Shown: piece by piece, positions 53,013 to 60,606 of the stretch | Position numbering within the stretch: the first letter of the stretch is position 1 | Layout of the letters: every line of letters starts with the position of its first letter | Assembly: GCA_041399155.1 (NCBI GenBank) | Contig: JAWKTI010000007.1 | Span: 191,122-255,121, forward strand | DNA: 64,000 nucleotides | Direction of reading: 5' to 3' | Source: Zavarzinella sp. | GTDB lineage: Bacteria; Planctomycetota; Planctomycetia; Gemmatales; Gemmataceae | The notes under the pieces: generated by a model | Told to the model about the DNA's origin: nothing | Database searches by the model: none | What the model saw: the letters and a program-made list of their open reading frames with translations, nothing else | Position numbers and translations under genes: made by a program

Positions 53013-54251
53013 TCATCGCTTGGAATCTCCGTCGTCGCCGTAGACTTCAATCTGATACCGTTCGCCGTTGATGACGATCATGGCCATCGCCATCGAGCCG
53101 CGACCGAAGACTTGCACGTTCAGCGACCACGTACGGTTGAATTGCTCGGACGATTGGCGCAGCTGCCGGTGTACCGCACTCTCGAACTTTTGAAACGACT
53201 CGTTCGTGCTGAATACGCCGGTCTTGCCATCAACACTTACGAGACCCATAAATTGCCCCTTGGTTCCGGTTGCTTTCGTGCTCAAGGGCAAGAGCTTCTC
53301 GCTAACGTCCGGAAGCGACACGTTCGCGCGTTCGAGTTCACCGGCGATAAGTTCGAGCGTCTTGGATGCCCGTTCGCCCTCTCGTTGCGGTGTGAAGGCA
53401 ACTCGCCCACGACGAACCACCGCATCGGTCTCGCCCCGCTTACCGACACGGACGTCGAACTCTGAACCACGATCCACCACACGGCTGAGGGGTGTGCGAA
53501 CCGTGAACCCGACGGCACCAGCAGGCACCTGGGCCGACAACGAACCTTTCCGAAGATACACCTCGTTACCATTCCGCAGATCGAGTTCCACTGGCCCCGT
53601 CATTTTCGCAACCGTGCCTTTGTCGAACACGAGTTCTGCGGTTCCTTGGGTGAGCTTCAGCGTGCCGCGTTCCATCCGGTCGCCATCCCGAATTGGCGTT
53701 TCCCAAACCGCATTTTCCGACTTGACGAGACGAACAAAGCGATTGTCCGGCACAGCAGGTGGCTTCACGACTGGCCCCACCGGCGGTTTCACCTTCGGTT
53801 GGAGTGGGAGCGTAGGTTTCTCAATCGGTTGGTTCAGATTGTGCTGTGTAATCTCGGGTGGACTTTTTGGCTTACCATCGTTCCCTCGTGGTGGGGACCC
53901 CCAAAGCACAACCGCAAGCAACACCGCCGCCGCACACGTAGCGCGAATGAGCCAGCGCCTCAGACGCGGTGTTCGCACAGAACTCGCTCGATGATTCGGA
54001 GTAACCGGGAAAACAAGCTGTTCAGCAAGGATCGCCTCCGCACGTGCGAGGGTCGCTGCCAGGAAATCGTCGGACGTTGCCGAGATATGAACCGCCGCAC
54101 GCAGCAGTGTATCAACGGCTTCATCGGCCAGGATCGCTTCGCGTTTACTCGGATGGTGCAGTTGTTCCAACAACGCGACCTCGTCGGCAGACGACAGGCT
54201 TTCGCCCGCCGTCATCTGGGAAGCCAATTCTCGCAAGATGTCCGATTTCAT
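53013..54251 (-). CDS. FecR-domain membrane protein, probable sigma regulator
   Basis: A 412-residue protein with a cytoplasmic N-terminal part of about 100 residues, one transmembrane helix (LIRATCAAAVLLAVVLWG), a Pro-rich linker and a FecR domain: RDGDRMERGTLKLTQGTAEL, VYLRKGSLSAQVPAGAVGFT and RTPLSRVVDRGSEFDVRVGK. In the Fec system FecR relays a periplasmic signal to an ECF sigma factor; many planctomycetes pair such proteins with their own sigma gene. Its start overlaps the sigma gene stop by four bases (ATGA), which supports such a pair. The ligand is unknown, and no TonB receptor lies nearby. Confidence 0.87.
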   Translation of the reverse strand: MKSDILRELASQMTAGESLSSADEVALLEQLHHPSKREAILADEAVDTLLRAAVHISATSDDFLAATLARAEAILAEQLVFPVTPNHRASSVRTPRLRRWLIRATCAAAVLLAVVLWGSPPRGNDGKPKSPPEITQHNLNQPIEKPTLPLQPKVKPPVGPVVKPPAVPDNRFVRLVKSENAVWETPIRDGDRMERGTLKLTQGTAELVFDKGTVAKMTGPVELDLRNGNEVYLRKGSLSAQVPAGAVGFTVRTPLSRVVDRGSEFDVRVGKRGETDAVVRRGRVAFTPQREGERASKTLELIAGELERANVSLPDVSEKLLPLSTKATGTKGQFMGLVSVDGKTGVFSTNESFQKFESAVHRQLRQSSEQFNRTWSLNVQVFGRGSMAMAMIVINGERYQIEVYGDDGDSKR

Positions 54252-54844
54252 GTGTGTCCCCCGCGAGGCGCGAGCTTCGACCGTAGGCAGTCTCTCAACG
54301 ATTGCCGAATGCGAAAGAGCATCATCCGCACCGACCCACCGGTGCGACCTAAACGCTTAGCGATGACTTCAATCGTTTCGCGATCGAAGTAGTGACTGTT
54401 CACCACCTGTTGGCTCTCGATCGCAAGCCCATTCAGACACCCCCGCAAGGCCGCCAACGCCTCTTCCTGATCGGCATCATCCCACGGATCGCGTGAAAGT
54501 CTCTCCATCCGCCACTCGGCCAGCTGAACCTGGAGCGGTCCTTTCTCGCGCTTACGTCGGCGCGCGACAGAACGAACGTGCTGAAGAGCGAGATTCCGAG
54601 CAATACCCAGAAGCCAAGCCCGGACGCTTCCTTCACCACGATACTCGTTCATCCGTTGATACACATGCAGAAAAACCTCCTGCGCCAAGTCGTCGGCAAT
54701 CGCGGCATCTCGCAGAGCACGCATCAAATACCAGCGGACGGCAGCCTGGTGGGCGCACACGAATTTCGCGAACGCTTCGGCGGAATCCGCCTGCGTTGTG
54801 AGGCTCCCCACCTCATCCGTCATCTGCGATTGCCCCGTGGTCAT
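54248..54844 (-). CDS. ECF sigma factor
   Basis: A 198-residue sigma-70-type ECF factor. Region 2 is FVCAHQAAVRWYLMRALRDA, then IADDLAQEVFLHVYQRMNEY; region 4 includes GLAIESQQVVNSHYFDRETI and EVIAKRLGRTGGSVRMMLFR, the helix-turn-helix for the -35 element. An in-frame ATG at 54823 is an alternative start. Planctomycetes have many expanded ECF groups of this kind. The gene overlaps the FecR gene and is GC-rich; it probably directs transcription of its own operon, though no -35/-10 pair could be assigned with confidence. Confidence 0.9.
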   Translation of the reverse strand: MTTGQSQMTDEVGSLTTQADSAEAFAKFVCAHQAAVRWYLMRALRDAAIADDLAQEVFLHVYQRMNEYRGEGSVRAWLLGIARNLALQHVRSVARRRKREKGPLQVQLAEWRMERLSRDPWDDADQEEALAALRGCLNGLAIESQQVVNSHYFDRETIEVIAKRLGRTGGSVRMMLFRIRQSLRDCLRSKLAPRGGHT

Positions 54845-55099
54845 AGATCAATGTTGCCGTTATGAACGAATCGTCACAAGGATTTTTTTGGATTTACTGG
54901 ACAAATATGCATTCTGAACAAAATGCCTTCACCGTGAAAATTCGACGCTGTCGTTACAAAGAGCGCTCCGTTTCGTATACCCTAGGGCCCGATGCCGAGG
55001 AAAAGTTCGTTCTCCCCCGCCACGAGTTCACGCAGCGAGTCCTCGCCAACGGGCGAGTAGTCGTAGGATTCTGCAGTTGTATTAATTCGTTTATGCCAA

Positions 55100-55220
55100 T
55101 TGATAACCAACCATTCGTTCGGGCACGCACGGCTGGGTCTGGGCATTCGCGATCCAGAAATGCGGTGCGTTCCCCTGCAGGTAACTGTCGCGCCTGATCA
55201 AACAAGGTTTCTTCATTCAT
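55100..55220 (-). pseudogene. N-terminal stub of a kinase-type gene
   Basis: The frame starts at an ATG at 55220 with MNEETLFDQARQLPAGERTA, then FLDRECPDPAVRAR. This is the conserved N-terminal stretch found before the kinase domain in many planctomycete and acidobacterial Ser/Thr kinases. After about 35 residues the similarity stops and the frame continues as unrelated sequence to 54954. The kinase domain is absent. With the C-terminal relics at 51.7 and 52.2 kb it suggests that a kinase gene was disrupted when the sigma/FecR block entered, though the pieces could also be independent. Confidence 0.55.
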
Positions 55221-55438
55221 GTAATGATCCTCCCACTGCAGACAGCGAGATTATCGCAGAATAGCCATCAGATTTGAAAATTATGAGTTATTTTTCATAA
55301 AATAACACTCAAGATTGGGCAAATCGCAAGCGCAAACCAGGCCCGGAAAATCTTCCTTCAACTGCCTGAAATCATCCCGATTCCATATCTTCACTTCAAG
55401 AAATGTTTCCAACCTCCTTCTGAATCCGGAGTCTTGTC

Positions 55439-55903
55439 ATGACCAACGATGAACGATTTGCCTCGCTGCACCTGACCCTGCCACCCGCACCGAAGCCGGT
55501 GGCCAAGTATGTCCCCGCTGTCAAAGCAGGTGGGATGCTGTACGTTTCCGGCCACGGCCCACTGAAGCCAGACAAGACCCTGATGACCGGCAAAGTGGGC
55601 AAAGATCTCGATACCGAACAGGGGAAAGTTGCCGCACGTCAGGTGGGGCTGGCAGTTCTGGCCACATTAAAGGACCAACTCGGCTCCCTGAACAAAATCA
55701 AACGACTGGTAAAAACGCTGGGTCTGGTGAATTGCACCGACGATTTCAAAGAACAGCCACTGGTAATGAATGGTTTTTCAGAATTAATGGCTGAAGTGTT
55801 CGGCGACGACAATGGTGTGGGCTCCCGCAGTGCCCTGGGTACCAATTCGCTGCCGGGTAACATTTCTGTCGAAATTGAATGCATGTTCGAATTGGCGGAA
55901 TAG
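55439..55903 (+). CDS. RidA/YjgF-family protein
   Basis: A 154-residue RidA-like protein of the longer subgroup. AKYVPAVKAGGMLYVSGHGP and the segment ARQVGLAVLATLKDQLGSLN, then VKTLGLVNCTDDF, are typical, and a conserved end, GVGSRSALGTNSLPGNISVE, includes the Arg used for imine binding in active RidA proteins. RidA hydrolyses reactive enamine and imine intermediates from amino-acid metabolism. The start has GGAG about eight bases upstream. It precedes the sugar-metabolism genes but with a gap of about 100 bp. Confidence 0.9.
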   Translation: MTNDERFASLHLTLPPAPKPVAKYVPAVKAGGMLYVSGHGPLKPDKTLMTGKVGKDLDTEQGKVAARQVGLAVLATLKDQLGSLNKIKRLVKTLGLVNCTDDFKEQPLVMNGFSELMAEVFGDDNGVGSRSALGTNSLPGNISVEIECMFELAE

Positions 55904-56000
55904 CATCCAGGTGCTGAAAAACTGTTCCAGTTTCGTATCATAATTTGAACAATTTGTCGTATTGTTTTGAAATTTCGAAAACTTTGAAAAAGGTAGTGTC

Positions 56001-56927
56001 ATGGGTGCAAAACTCTCCATTGGTTCATGGGCATACATTTTCAACCAGGAAACTCCTACCAACGATTTCCACGTGATTCTGCACAAATTGCAGGATCTCG
56101 GCTATGACGGCGTGGAACTGGGTAGCTTTGGCCTGCACCCCACCCCATGGACGCATCCCACCAAGGCGGATCGCGAACGCCTTAAGAAAGACGTGGCGGA
56201 CCACGGCCTGGAATTTTCGGGCATCGCCGTAGACCTGTGGAGCTTCAAAAAGCCTGGCCCGTCGATTTTCGATGAAACCCCCATCCCTTACATGTCGGCA
56301 TTTCTGGGCTATACCGCATTCGCACACGATCTGGGAATCAAAACCATCCGTGTGGATTCCGTAGAAAGCCCCGATTTCTTTGCCACCAGTGGGATGGATA
56401 AGAAAGAAGGGATCGACCGCCTGATCAATGTGTGGGACAAATGTTCCAAAATGGCTGCCGACCACGGCATGAACGTGTGCTGGGAATTTGAACCAGGATT
56501 CGTGCTGAATAAACCTTCCGAAGTTCTGGAAGTGGTCAACGGCGTCATTGGTAAAGGCAACAAAAACTTCGGTGTACTGTACGATACCTGCCATGCCCAC
56601 ATGTGTGCGACCATTGGTGCGAACCATCAGGGCGAAAAAGAACTGCTGCCTGGGGGGGCATTAGAGCTTCTTCATAAATTAGAAGGCAAAATTACCCACG
56701 TGCACCTGATTGATTCTGACGGTAGTCTGAATGAGCACAACACTTCTACCCACAATCCATTTGGAACTGGGAACCTGAACTTCGACGAATTGCTGCCAGC
56801 GATTCAGAAAGCAAACGTCCCCAACCCATGGTGGTGCGTCGATTTGTGCTTCTGGCCGCACGCCTGGGATGTCACCGCACAGAGCAAGAAGTTTCTGGAT
56901 CGCATGCGTGCCAAGTACGCTGCCTAA
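56001..56927 (+). CDS. sugar phosphate isomerase/epimerase (xylose-isomerase-like TIM barrel)
   Basis: A 308-residue protein of the AP-endonuclease-2/xylose-isomerase-like superfamily. LQDLGYDGVELGSFGLHPTP sits at the first strand, NVCWEFEPGFVLN supplies the metal-binding Glu, LYDTCHAHMC the Asp and His, and KITHVHLIDSDGSLNEHN the later His. Such enzymes isomerise or epimerise keto-sugars or inositol intermediates. It precedes a Gfo/Idh/MocA oxidoreductase by 84 bp, and together they probably catabolise a sugar or inositol derivative. The start ATG has AAAGG in front. Confidence 0.88.
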   Translation: MGAKLSIGSWAYIFNQETPTNDFHVILHKLQDLGYDGVELGSFGLHPTPWTHPTKADRERLKKDVADHGLEFSGIAVDLWSFKKPGPSIFDETPIPYMSAFLGYTAFAHDLGIKTIRVDSVESPDFFATSGMDKKEGIDRLINVWDKCSKMAADHGMNVCWEFEPGFVLNKPSEVLEVVNGVIGKGNKNFGVLYDTCHAHMCATIGANHQGEKELLPGGALELLHKLEGKITHVHLIDSDGSLNEHNTSTHNPFGTGNLNFDELLPAIQKANVPNPWWCVDLCFWPHAWDVTAQSKKFLDRMRAKYAA

Positions 56928-57011
56928 GATCTGACTGTCGTACAAATATCGAAAATGTTCCACGTGGAACACTGACACTCGTACAAATATTAAACTAAAT
57001 AAAGGATTTTC

Positions 57012-58154
57012 ATGTCAAAACCATTGAATATTGGCATGATTGGCTATGGTTTCATGGGCAAGGCCCACACCAATGCCTATTGCCAGGCGAATCATTTTTT
57101 CGATCTTCCTTACAAACCGGTGCTGAAGGCTGTTTGTGCCCGAAACGCCGAAGCGGTGCAGAAATTTGCCACCACGTGGGGATATGAATCGACCGAAAGC
57201 GATTGGCGTAAGTTATTGGAGCGTAAGGATATCGACGCGGTTGATATCTGCGTGCCCAACAACCTGCACAAGGAAATTGCCATTGCCGCTGCTGCCGCAG
57301 GCAAAATGATTCTGTGCGAAAAACCACTGGCCATGAATGCCGTAGAAGGCAAGGAAATGGTCGATGCGGTAGAAAAAGCCGGCGTGGCCAACATGGTGTG
57401 GTATAACTACCGCCGCGTGCCTGCCGTTACCCTTGCCAAACAACTGATTGAAGAAGGCAAGCTGGGCAAAATCTTCCACTATAGGGCGAAGTTTCTGCAG
57501 GACTGGACGATCAGCCCCGATCTGCCCCAGGGTGGAAATGCGTTGTGGCGTCTGGATGCTGCTGCCGCTGGTAGTGGTGTTTCGGGCGACCTGCTGGCCC
57601 ACTGTATCGATACGGCGATCTGGTTGAATGGTCGTATCGACAGCCTGTGTGCCACCACCGAAACGTTTATTAAGGAACGGAAGCACAACCTGACAGGTAA
57701 AGTCGAACAGGTGAACATCGACGATGCCTGCACCTTCTTTGGCCGATTCGAAAATGGCTCGCTGGCCAATTTTGAATCCACCCGCTACGCACGTGGGCAC
57801 AAGGCACTGTATACCTTTGAAATCAACGGCGAACATGCCTCGATTTTCTGGGACCTGCACGACCTGCACCGCCTGCAGTATTTTGACCACCGCGATGAAG
57901 GTCGGGTGCGGGGCTGGCGCACTATCCACATTACCGATGGCGATCACCCATACATGGCAAACTGGTGGGTGCCTGGCCTGCAAATTGGCTACGAGCACTC
58001 TTTTATCCACCAGGTAGCCGATTTCATCCAGGGTCTGGGCACCGGAACACCCGCCTCCCCCACGTTCCGCGATGCGTATGAAACCCAACTGGTCCTGGAC
58101 GCCATCCTCGACTCCGCCAAGACCCAACAACTGGTGAAAGTGGGCAAAGGCTAA
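57012..58154 (+). CDS. Gfo/Idh/MocA-family oxidoreductase
   Basis: A 380-residue cytoplasmic dehydrogenase without signal peptide. The NAD-binding start is IGMIGYGFMGKAHTNAY, and the EKP motif is in GKMILCEKPLAMNAVEGKEM. The second half has GSGVSGDLLAHCIDTAIWL, with the conserved D-x-x-x-H pattern around the active site. The start ATG has AAAGGA six bases upstream. It follows the sugar isomerase gene and is probably in the same transcript. The substrate is likely a sugar or inositol; it cannot be assigned from the sequence. Confidence 0.92.
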   Translation: MSKPLNIGMIGYGFMGKAHTNAYCQANHFFDLPYKPVLKAVCARNAEAVQKFATTWGYESTESDWRKLLERKDIDAVDICVPNNLHKEIAIAAAAAGKMILCEKPLAMNAVEGKEMVDAVEKAGVANMVWYNYRRVPAVTLAKQLIEEGKLGKIFHYRAKFLQDWTISPDLPQGGNALWRLDAAAAGSGVSGDLLAHCIDTAIWLNGRIDSLCATTETFIKERKHNLTGKVEQVNIDDACTFFGRFENGSLANFESTRYARGHKALYTFEINGEHASIFWDLHDLHRLQYFDHRDEGRVRGWRTIHITDGDHPYMANWWVPGLQIGYEHSFIHQVADFIQGLGTGTPASPTFRDAYETQLVLDAILDSAKTQQLVKVGKG

Positions 58155-58552
58155 GTTGGCGACGGTAGAATCAACTCAGCAAGCAGATTCCCATTGCGGA
58201 ATGTGCTGTAGGTGTAAAAGAAATTGCAAAGACAAATTTTGCAGCCACATTTAATCCAATTGATGGAGAATATGTGCAAATAGACCGGAGTTGTGAACAC
58301 ATTGCTTGAGAAAAATGATGTTCTTGAATTAATTCAGCAAATTCAGCAACACACGAGCCAATAATGCCGATTGATTCAGCGGCAATTGGTTTCCCACAGG
58401 CGAATACTGCAGAGCCCGTCGAACTAAAATCTTTCTTAGGTTATTGTGATCCATATTTTCGACATGGACACAGGCCTGAAATGCAAGTTCTTCCTATTCC
58501 AGCCAATCGTATTGGGTTCGAAAAAGCACTTTCAATTGGGGTTATCGAATGC
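58155..58552 (+). other. poorly defined interval with possible small ORFs
   Basis: No gene can be assigned with confidence. A plus-strand frame of 91 codons starting at 58364 runs to 58639 and overlaps the end of the cassette gene on the other strand. Just before it a 23-codon frame from 58293 (GTG) ends in TAATG at 58362-58366, a coupling-like overlap. Both could be remnants. Their composition is AT-rich, unlike the cassette genes. Confidence 0.35.
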
Positions 58553-59197
58553 TCAGAGCTTGAACGGCTCCCATCCCCAGGGAAAATCTGCAAGCCGCGG
58601 ATTTCGATCAATCTCGAACGTTATTTTGAAGTTGAGTAAGTGATAGAAATCTTGTATGGTATCAGAAAAATGTGCACGGTCACCGATTCCCCACGGACGT
58701 TGCTTCAGTCGACCAGAGATAGGTGATTCGAGATGTTCGCCAGCTGCGCATAAAAAGCTGCGAGCTTTGCCGACGTCATGTCGCTGCTCGAACCTTTCGG
58801 CCAACGCCAGCATCAAAAAAGTGTAGCTACTGTCTTTACCCATCCCACCATGTAGATCAATGAATACGTCAGGAGGCGATTCATCTTTCTCACAAATTGA
58901 TGGACCAGGAATCCAGGCTTCCATACCAACAAACTCCCAGCTCTTGCATACGCCCTTGGTTGCAGGTGAGTAGTGAGTCCATTTTTGGTGCCCAGTTTCA
59001 TTCCATGTCATGCGGCCCAAGCGAAACTTGCCCATACCTTCCTGGAAGCAACGAATGGTCGTAGGACCACGTTCGCTTCGTGCGACGATAGTGTCAACGA
59101 AAGGAAAAATGGATGACCAAATTCCCCAATTCCACAGCGGCGTCTCGGTGTTTCGGCCAAGTATGGCGAAACAGTCGTATGTTTGACTTGGTTCCAT
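58553..59197 (-). CDS. hypothetical protein, cassette-type gene
   Basis: A 214-residue soluble protein without signal peptide that I do not recognise. It has Trp-rich segments (PLWNWGIWSSIFPFVDTIVA) and a C-terminal part with FKITFEIDRNPRLADFPWGW. The ATG at 59197 lies directly after a truncated copy of the 126-bp attC-like repeat; the frame can be extended to GTG at 59212 inside the repeat. The gene follows the immunity-22-like gene on the same strand with a complete copy of the repeat further upstream, so it looks like the next cassette. Its end overlaps a plus-strand open frame. The function is unknown. Confidence 0.6.
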   Translation of the reverse strand: MEPSQTYDCFAILGRNTETPLWNWGIWSSIFPFVDTIVARSERGPTTIRCFQEGMGKFRLGRMTWNETGHQKWTHYSPATKGVCKSWEFVGMEAWIPGPSICEKDESPPDVFIDLHGGMGKDSSYTFLMLALAERFEQRHDVGKARSFLCAAGEHLESPISGRLKQRPWGIGDRAHFSDTIQDFYHLLNFKITFEIDRNPRLADFPWGWEPFKL

Positions 59198-59272
59198 CGT
59201 GCAATCGCTCACTTAGGTCGTTCGCAGCCGTCAGCTTTACTTTATGCTCAATCGCGGACTCGTGAAGCCGGC
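59198..59272 (-). repeat. truncated attC-like repeat copy
   Basis: Read on the minus strand, this is the first half of the 126-bp unit: a degenerate inverse core GCTTCAC (59269-59263), GTCCGCGATTGAGCAT, then a region like the GACGGCCGCAAGCGGCCTAA of other copies, ending CTAAGTGAGCGATTG. The second half, with the GTTRRRY core site, is missing and the next gene begins instead. The deletion would remove the recombination point, so this cassette could no longer be excised normally. Confidence 0.65.
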
Positions 59273-59352
59273 TGCTGAAACGGTGAACCCTGAGAAACCA
59301 AGATGCCGCCAGGGTCAGGTACAACACCTGGTTCGGCCTGCCTTTGTGCCGG

Positions 59353-59739
59353 TCAGATGGGGTAGTTAATGGTGCCCAGGTAATGGTACCAGTACCCGTC
59401 GCCCTGGACCGACCGCGGCCGGTCGATCTCGTCCTCGCTGATGAACGCGAACCAGTTGACCTCGGACAGCCCGGCTGCCGCCACTCGGCGGGCGAACTCG
59501 GCGCCCCATTGGTCGCTGTACGAGTACCCGGCGACCAGCTCCTCGGCCGACCCGGCGGTGTCGCTGAACCCGTACTCCAAGAAGTCGTGGTCGTAGAACC
59601 GTTCCCCTTGGTCGCGAGCGAACGCCGATAATGGCGTCTCGTCCCGGTCCACCTCGTACACCTCGGCAAAGTACGTGGACGCCAGCGCCGCCGGGAAGTG
59701 GCCGACCCAGAAGTGGCTCGTTTCTGTCTCTCGCACCAC
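59353..59739 (-). CDS. immunity protein 22 (Imm22/DUF4284)-like protein
   Basis: A protein of about 128 residues starting with GTG at 59739 or 59736, 13 or 16 bases after the core site of the 126-bp repeat. SHFWVGHFPAALASTYFAEV, then LSAFARDQGERFYDHDFLEY match the pattern of the Imm22 family: an H-x-W-x-G start, an F-A-x-D-Q-G segment and a Y-D-x-D-F motif. Immunity proteins protect against toxins of polymorphic or contact-dependent systems. No toxin gene accompanies it, consistent with an orphan cassette-borne immunity gene. The frame extends upstream into the repeat (to 59814), an artefact. Strongly GC-rich compared with flanking host DNA. Confidence 0.68.
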   Translation of the reverse strand: MVRETETSHFWVGHFPAALASTYFAEVYEVDRDETPLSAFARDQGERFYDHDFLEYGFSDTAGSAEELVAGYSYSDQWGAEFARRVAAAGLSEVNWFAFISEDEIDRPRSVQGDGYWYHYLGTINYPI

Positions 59740-59752
59740 GAAGCCCTCTGTT

Positions 59753-59878
59753 GCCGAACGGGGTCCGCGATTGAGCAGAGTCGCGGAGTGAATACGAAGC
59801 GATTCCTGCTCCAATCGCTGGTTAGGCCGCTTGCGGCCGTCACCTATACTATATGCTCAATCGCGGACCCCGTTAAGC
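59753..59878 (-). repeat. attC-like 126-bp site, copy 3
   Basis: Read on the minus strand it runs from GCTTAAC (59878-59872, perfect RYYYAAC) to GTTCGGC (59759-59753, one base off GTTRRRY), exactly the length of copies 1 and 2. Near its ends are 21-bp perfect inverted repeats, at 59757-59777 and 59854-59874. The inner GCGATTGGAGCAG/CTGCTCAATCGC hairpin again leaves one unpaired base. An inner perfect inverse core, GCCTAAC, occurs at 59827-59821, so a shorter 75-bp site is also conceivable. It lies directly upstream of the immunity-22-like gene. Confidence 0.76.
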
Positions 59879-59898
59879 CGGCCTGCGGCCGGCTTAAC
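59872..59898. repeat. 27-bp palindrome of two back-to-back core sites
   Basis: GTTAAGCCGGCC, a three-base spacer and GGCCGGCTTAAC form a perfect palindrome. Its two ends both fit GTTRRRY (read outward) and RYYYAAC. It abuts the outer end of attC-like copy 3, and may mark the junction of the cassette block with host DNA, as the sequence beyond it is AT-rich. Confidence 0.6.
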
Positions 59899-60421
59899 TA
59901 TAATTAGACAGAATTGATTTATGTCTATAATGTCGGCTGTTCTGTCTATCACTTTTTGTGTGCAATGTACCACTGCGAATGCAAAAATACATCATGAGGA
60001 ACACCCTCATTGGACTGGATTTTACTCAGTAGTTCCAGGACGTGCAATGAAAAAACCAGATTGCGATGCAGAAGCACATAGTACATGGGCAAAACTGGAT
60101 TTCCGCCTACGCGGGACTGACGGTTGTGGTGGGTTTCAGCTGATTGGTTGTAATTCAAGTTTCTGCACTGGATTCCCGCCTTCGCGGGAATGACTTTTTC
60201 CAGTACTCCTTCGCGACTTTGCCGCTTTGCGGTCAATTTGAATAAGAAATTCCCTCTATGAAGGCAAACCTAAACTCCCAGCCCCCTTTCCGCTCATGGA
60301 AGGAGGAGCAAGATCTGATGATCCTGGGACCGCGGACATCTTGTCTGTACTGCTTCCTCTTTTGCGAGAGAAGGGGCTGGTGAAGCCGGCGTGAGGTTAA
60401 AGGGAAATTATTTGTCCAGCC
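59899..60421. other. gene-poor interval with dispersed repeat copies
   Basis: I see no convincing gene. It contains two adjacent variants of a dispersed repeat, CTGGATTTCCGCCTACGCGG at 60095-60114 and GGATTCCCGCCTTCGCGGGA at 60170-60189, separated by GGTTGTGGTGGGTTTCAG, related to copies at 15.9 and 35.4 kb. A decayed inverted repeat, CCAGCCCC (60278) with GGGGCTGG (60373), lies further on. ORFs here that read VIPAKAGIQ are translations of the repeat. Confidence 0.5.
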
Positions 60422-60606
60422 TTCACAGATCATGGGTTGAATGTTCGCTGGGACGCTGTGGTCCAATCCGAACGATGTCATTGGCAGGGAAAGAATTCAC
60501 AGATCGGGGGTTGAATGTTGGCTGGGACGCTGTGGTTCTATCCGAACGATGCCATTGGCAGGGAAAGAATTCACAGACCGGGTTGATTATTGACTGGGAC
60601 GCTGTG
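60422..60606. repeat. 74-bp tandem repeat, two and a half copies
   Basis: Units start at 60422, 60496 and 60570, each with TTCACAGA followed by GGTTGA and CTGGGACGCTGTG; the third is cut short near 60606. The first two differ at only a few positions. The last unit overlaps the end of the small membrane-protein gene on the minus strand. The purpose is unknown; a recent duplication is likely. Confidence 0.75.

Noticed and set aside
52566..53465. Plus-strand open frame of 299 codons
   Set aside because: It runs antisense across the secreted-protein gene and the FecR-domain gene; GC-rich DNA gives long shadow frames, and the minus-strand proteins have recognisable domains.
59949..60236. Minus-strand ORF of 95 codons with VIPAKAGIQ
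   Set aside because: That peptide is the common translation of a dispersed CCCGC-GCGGG repeat; the rest has no protein-like character.
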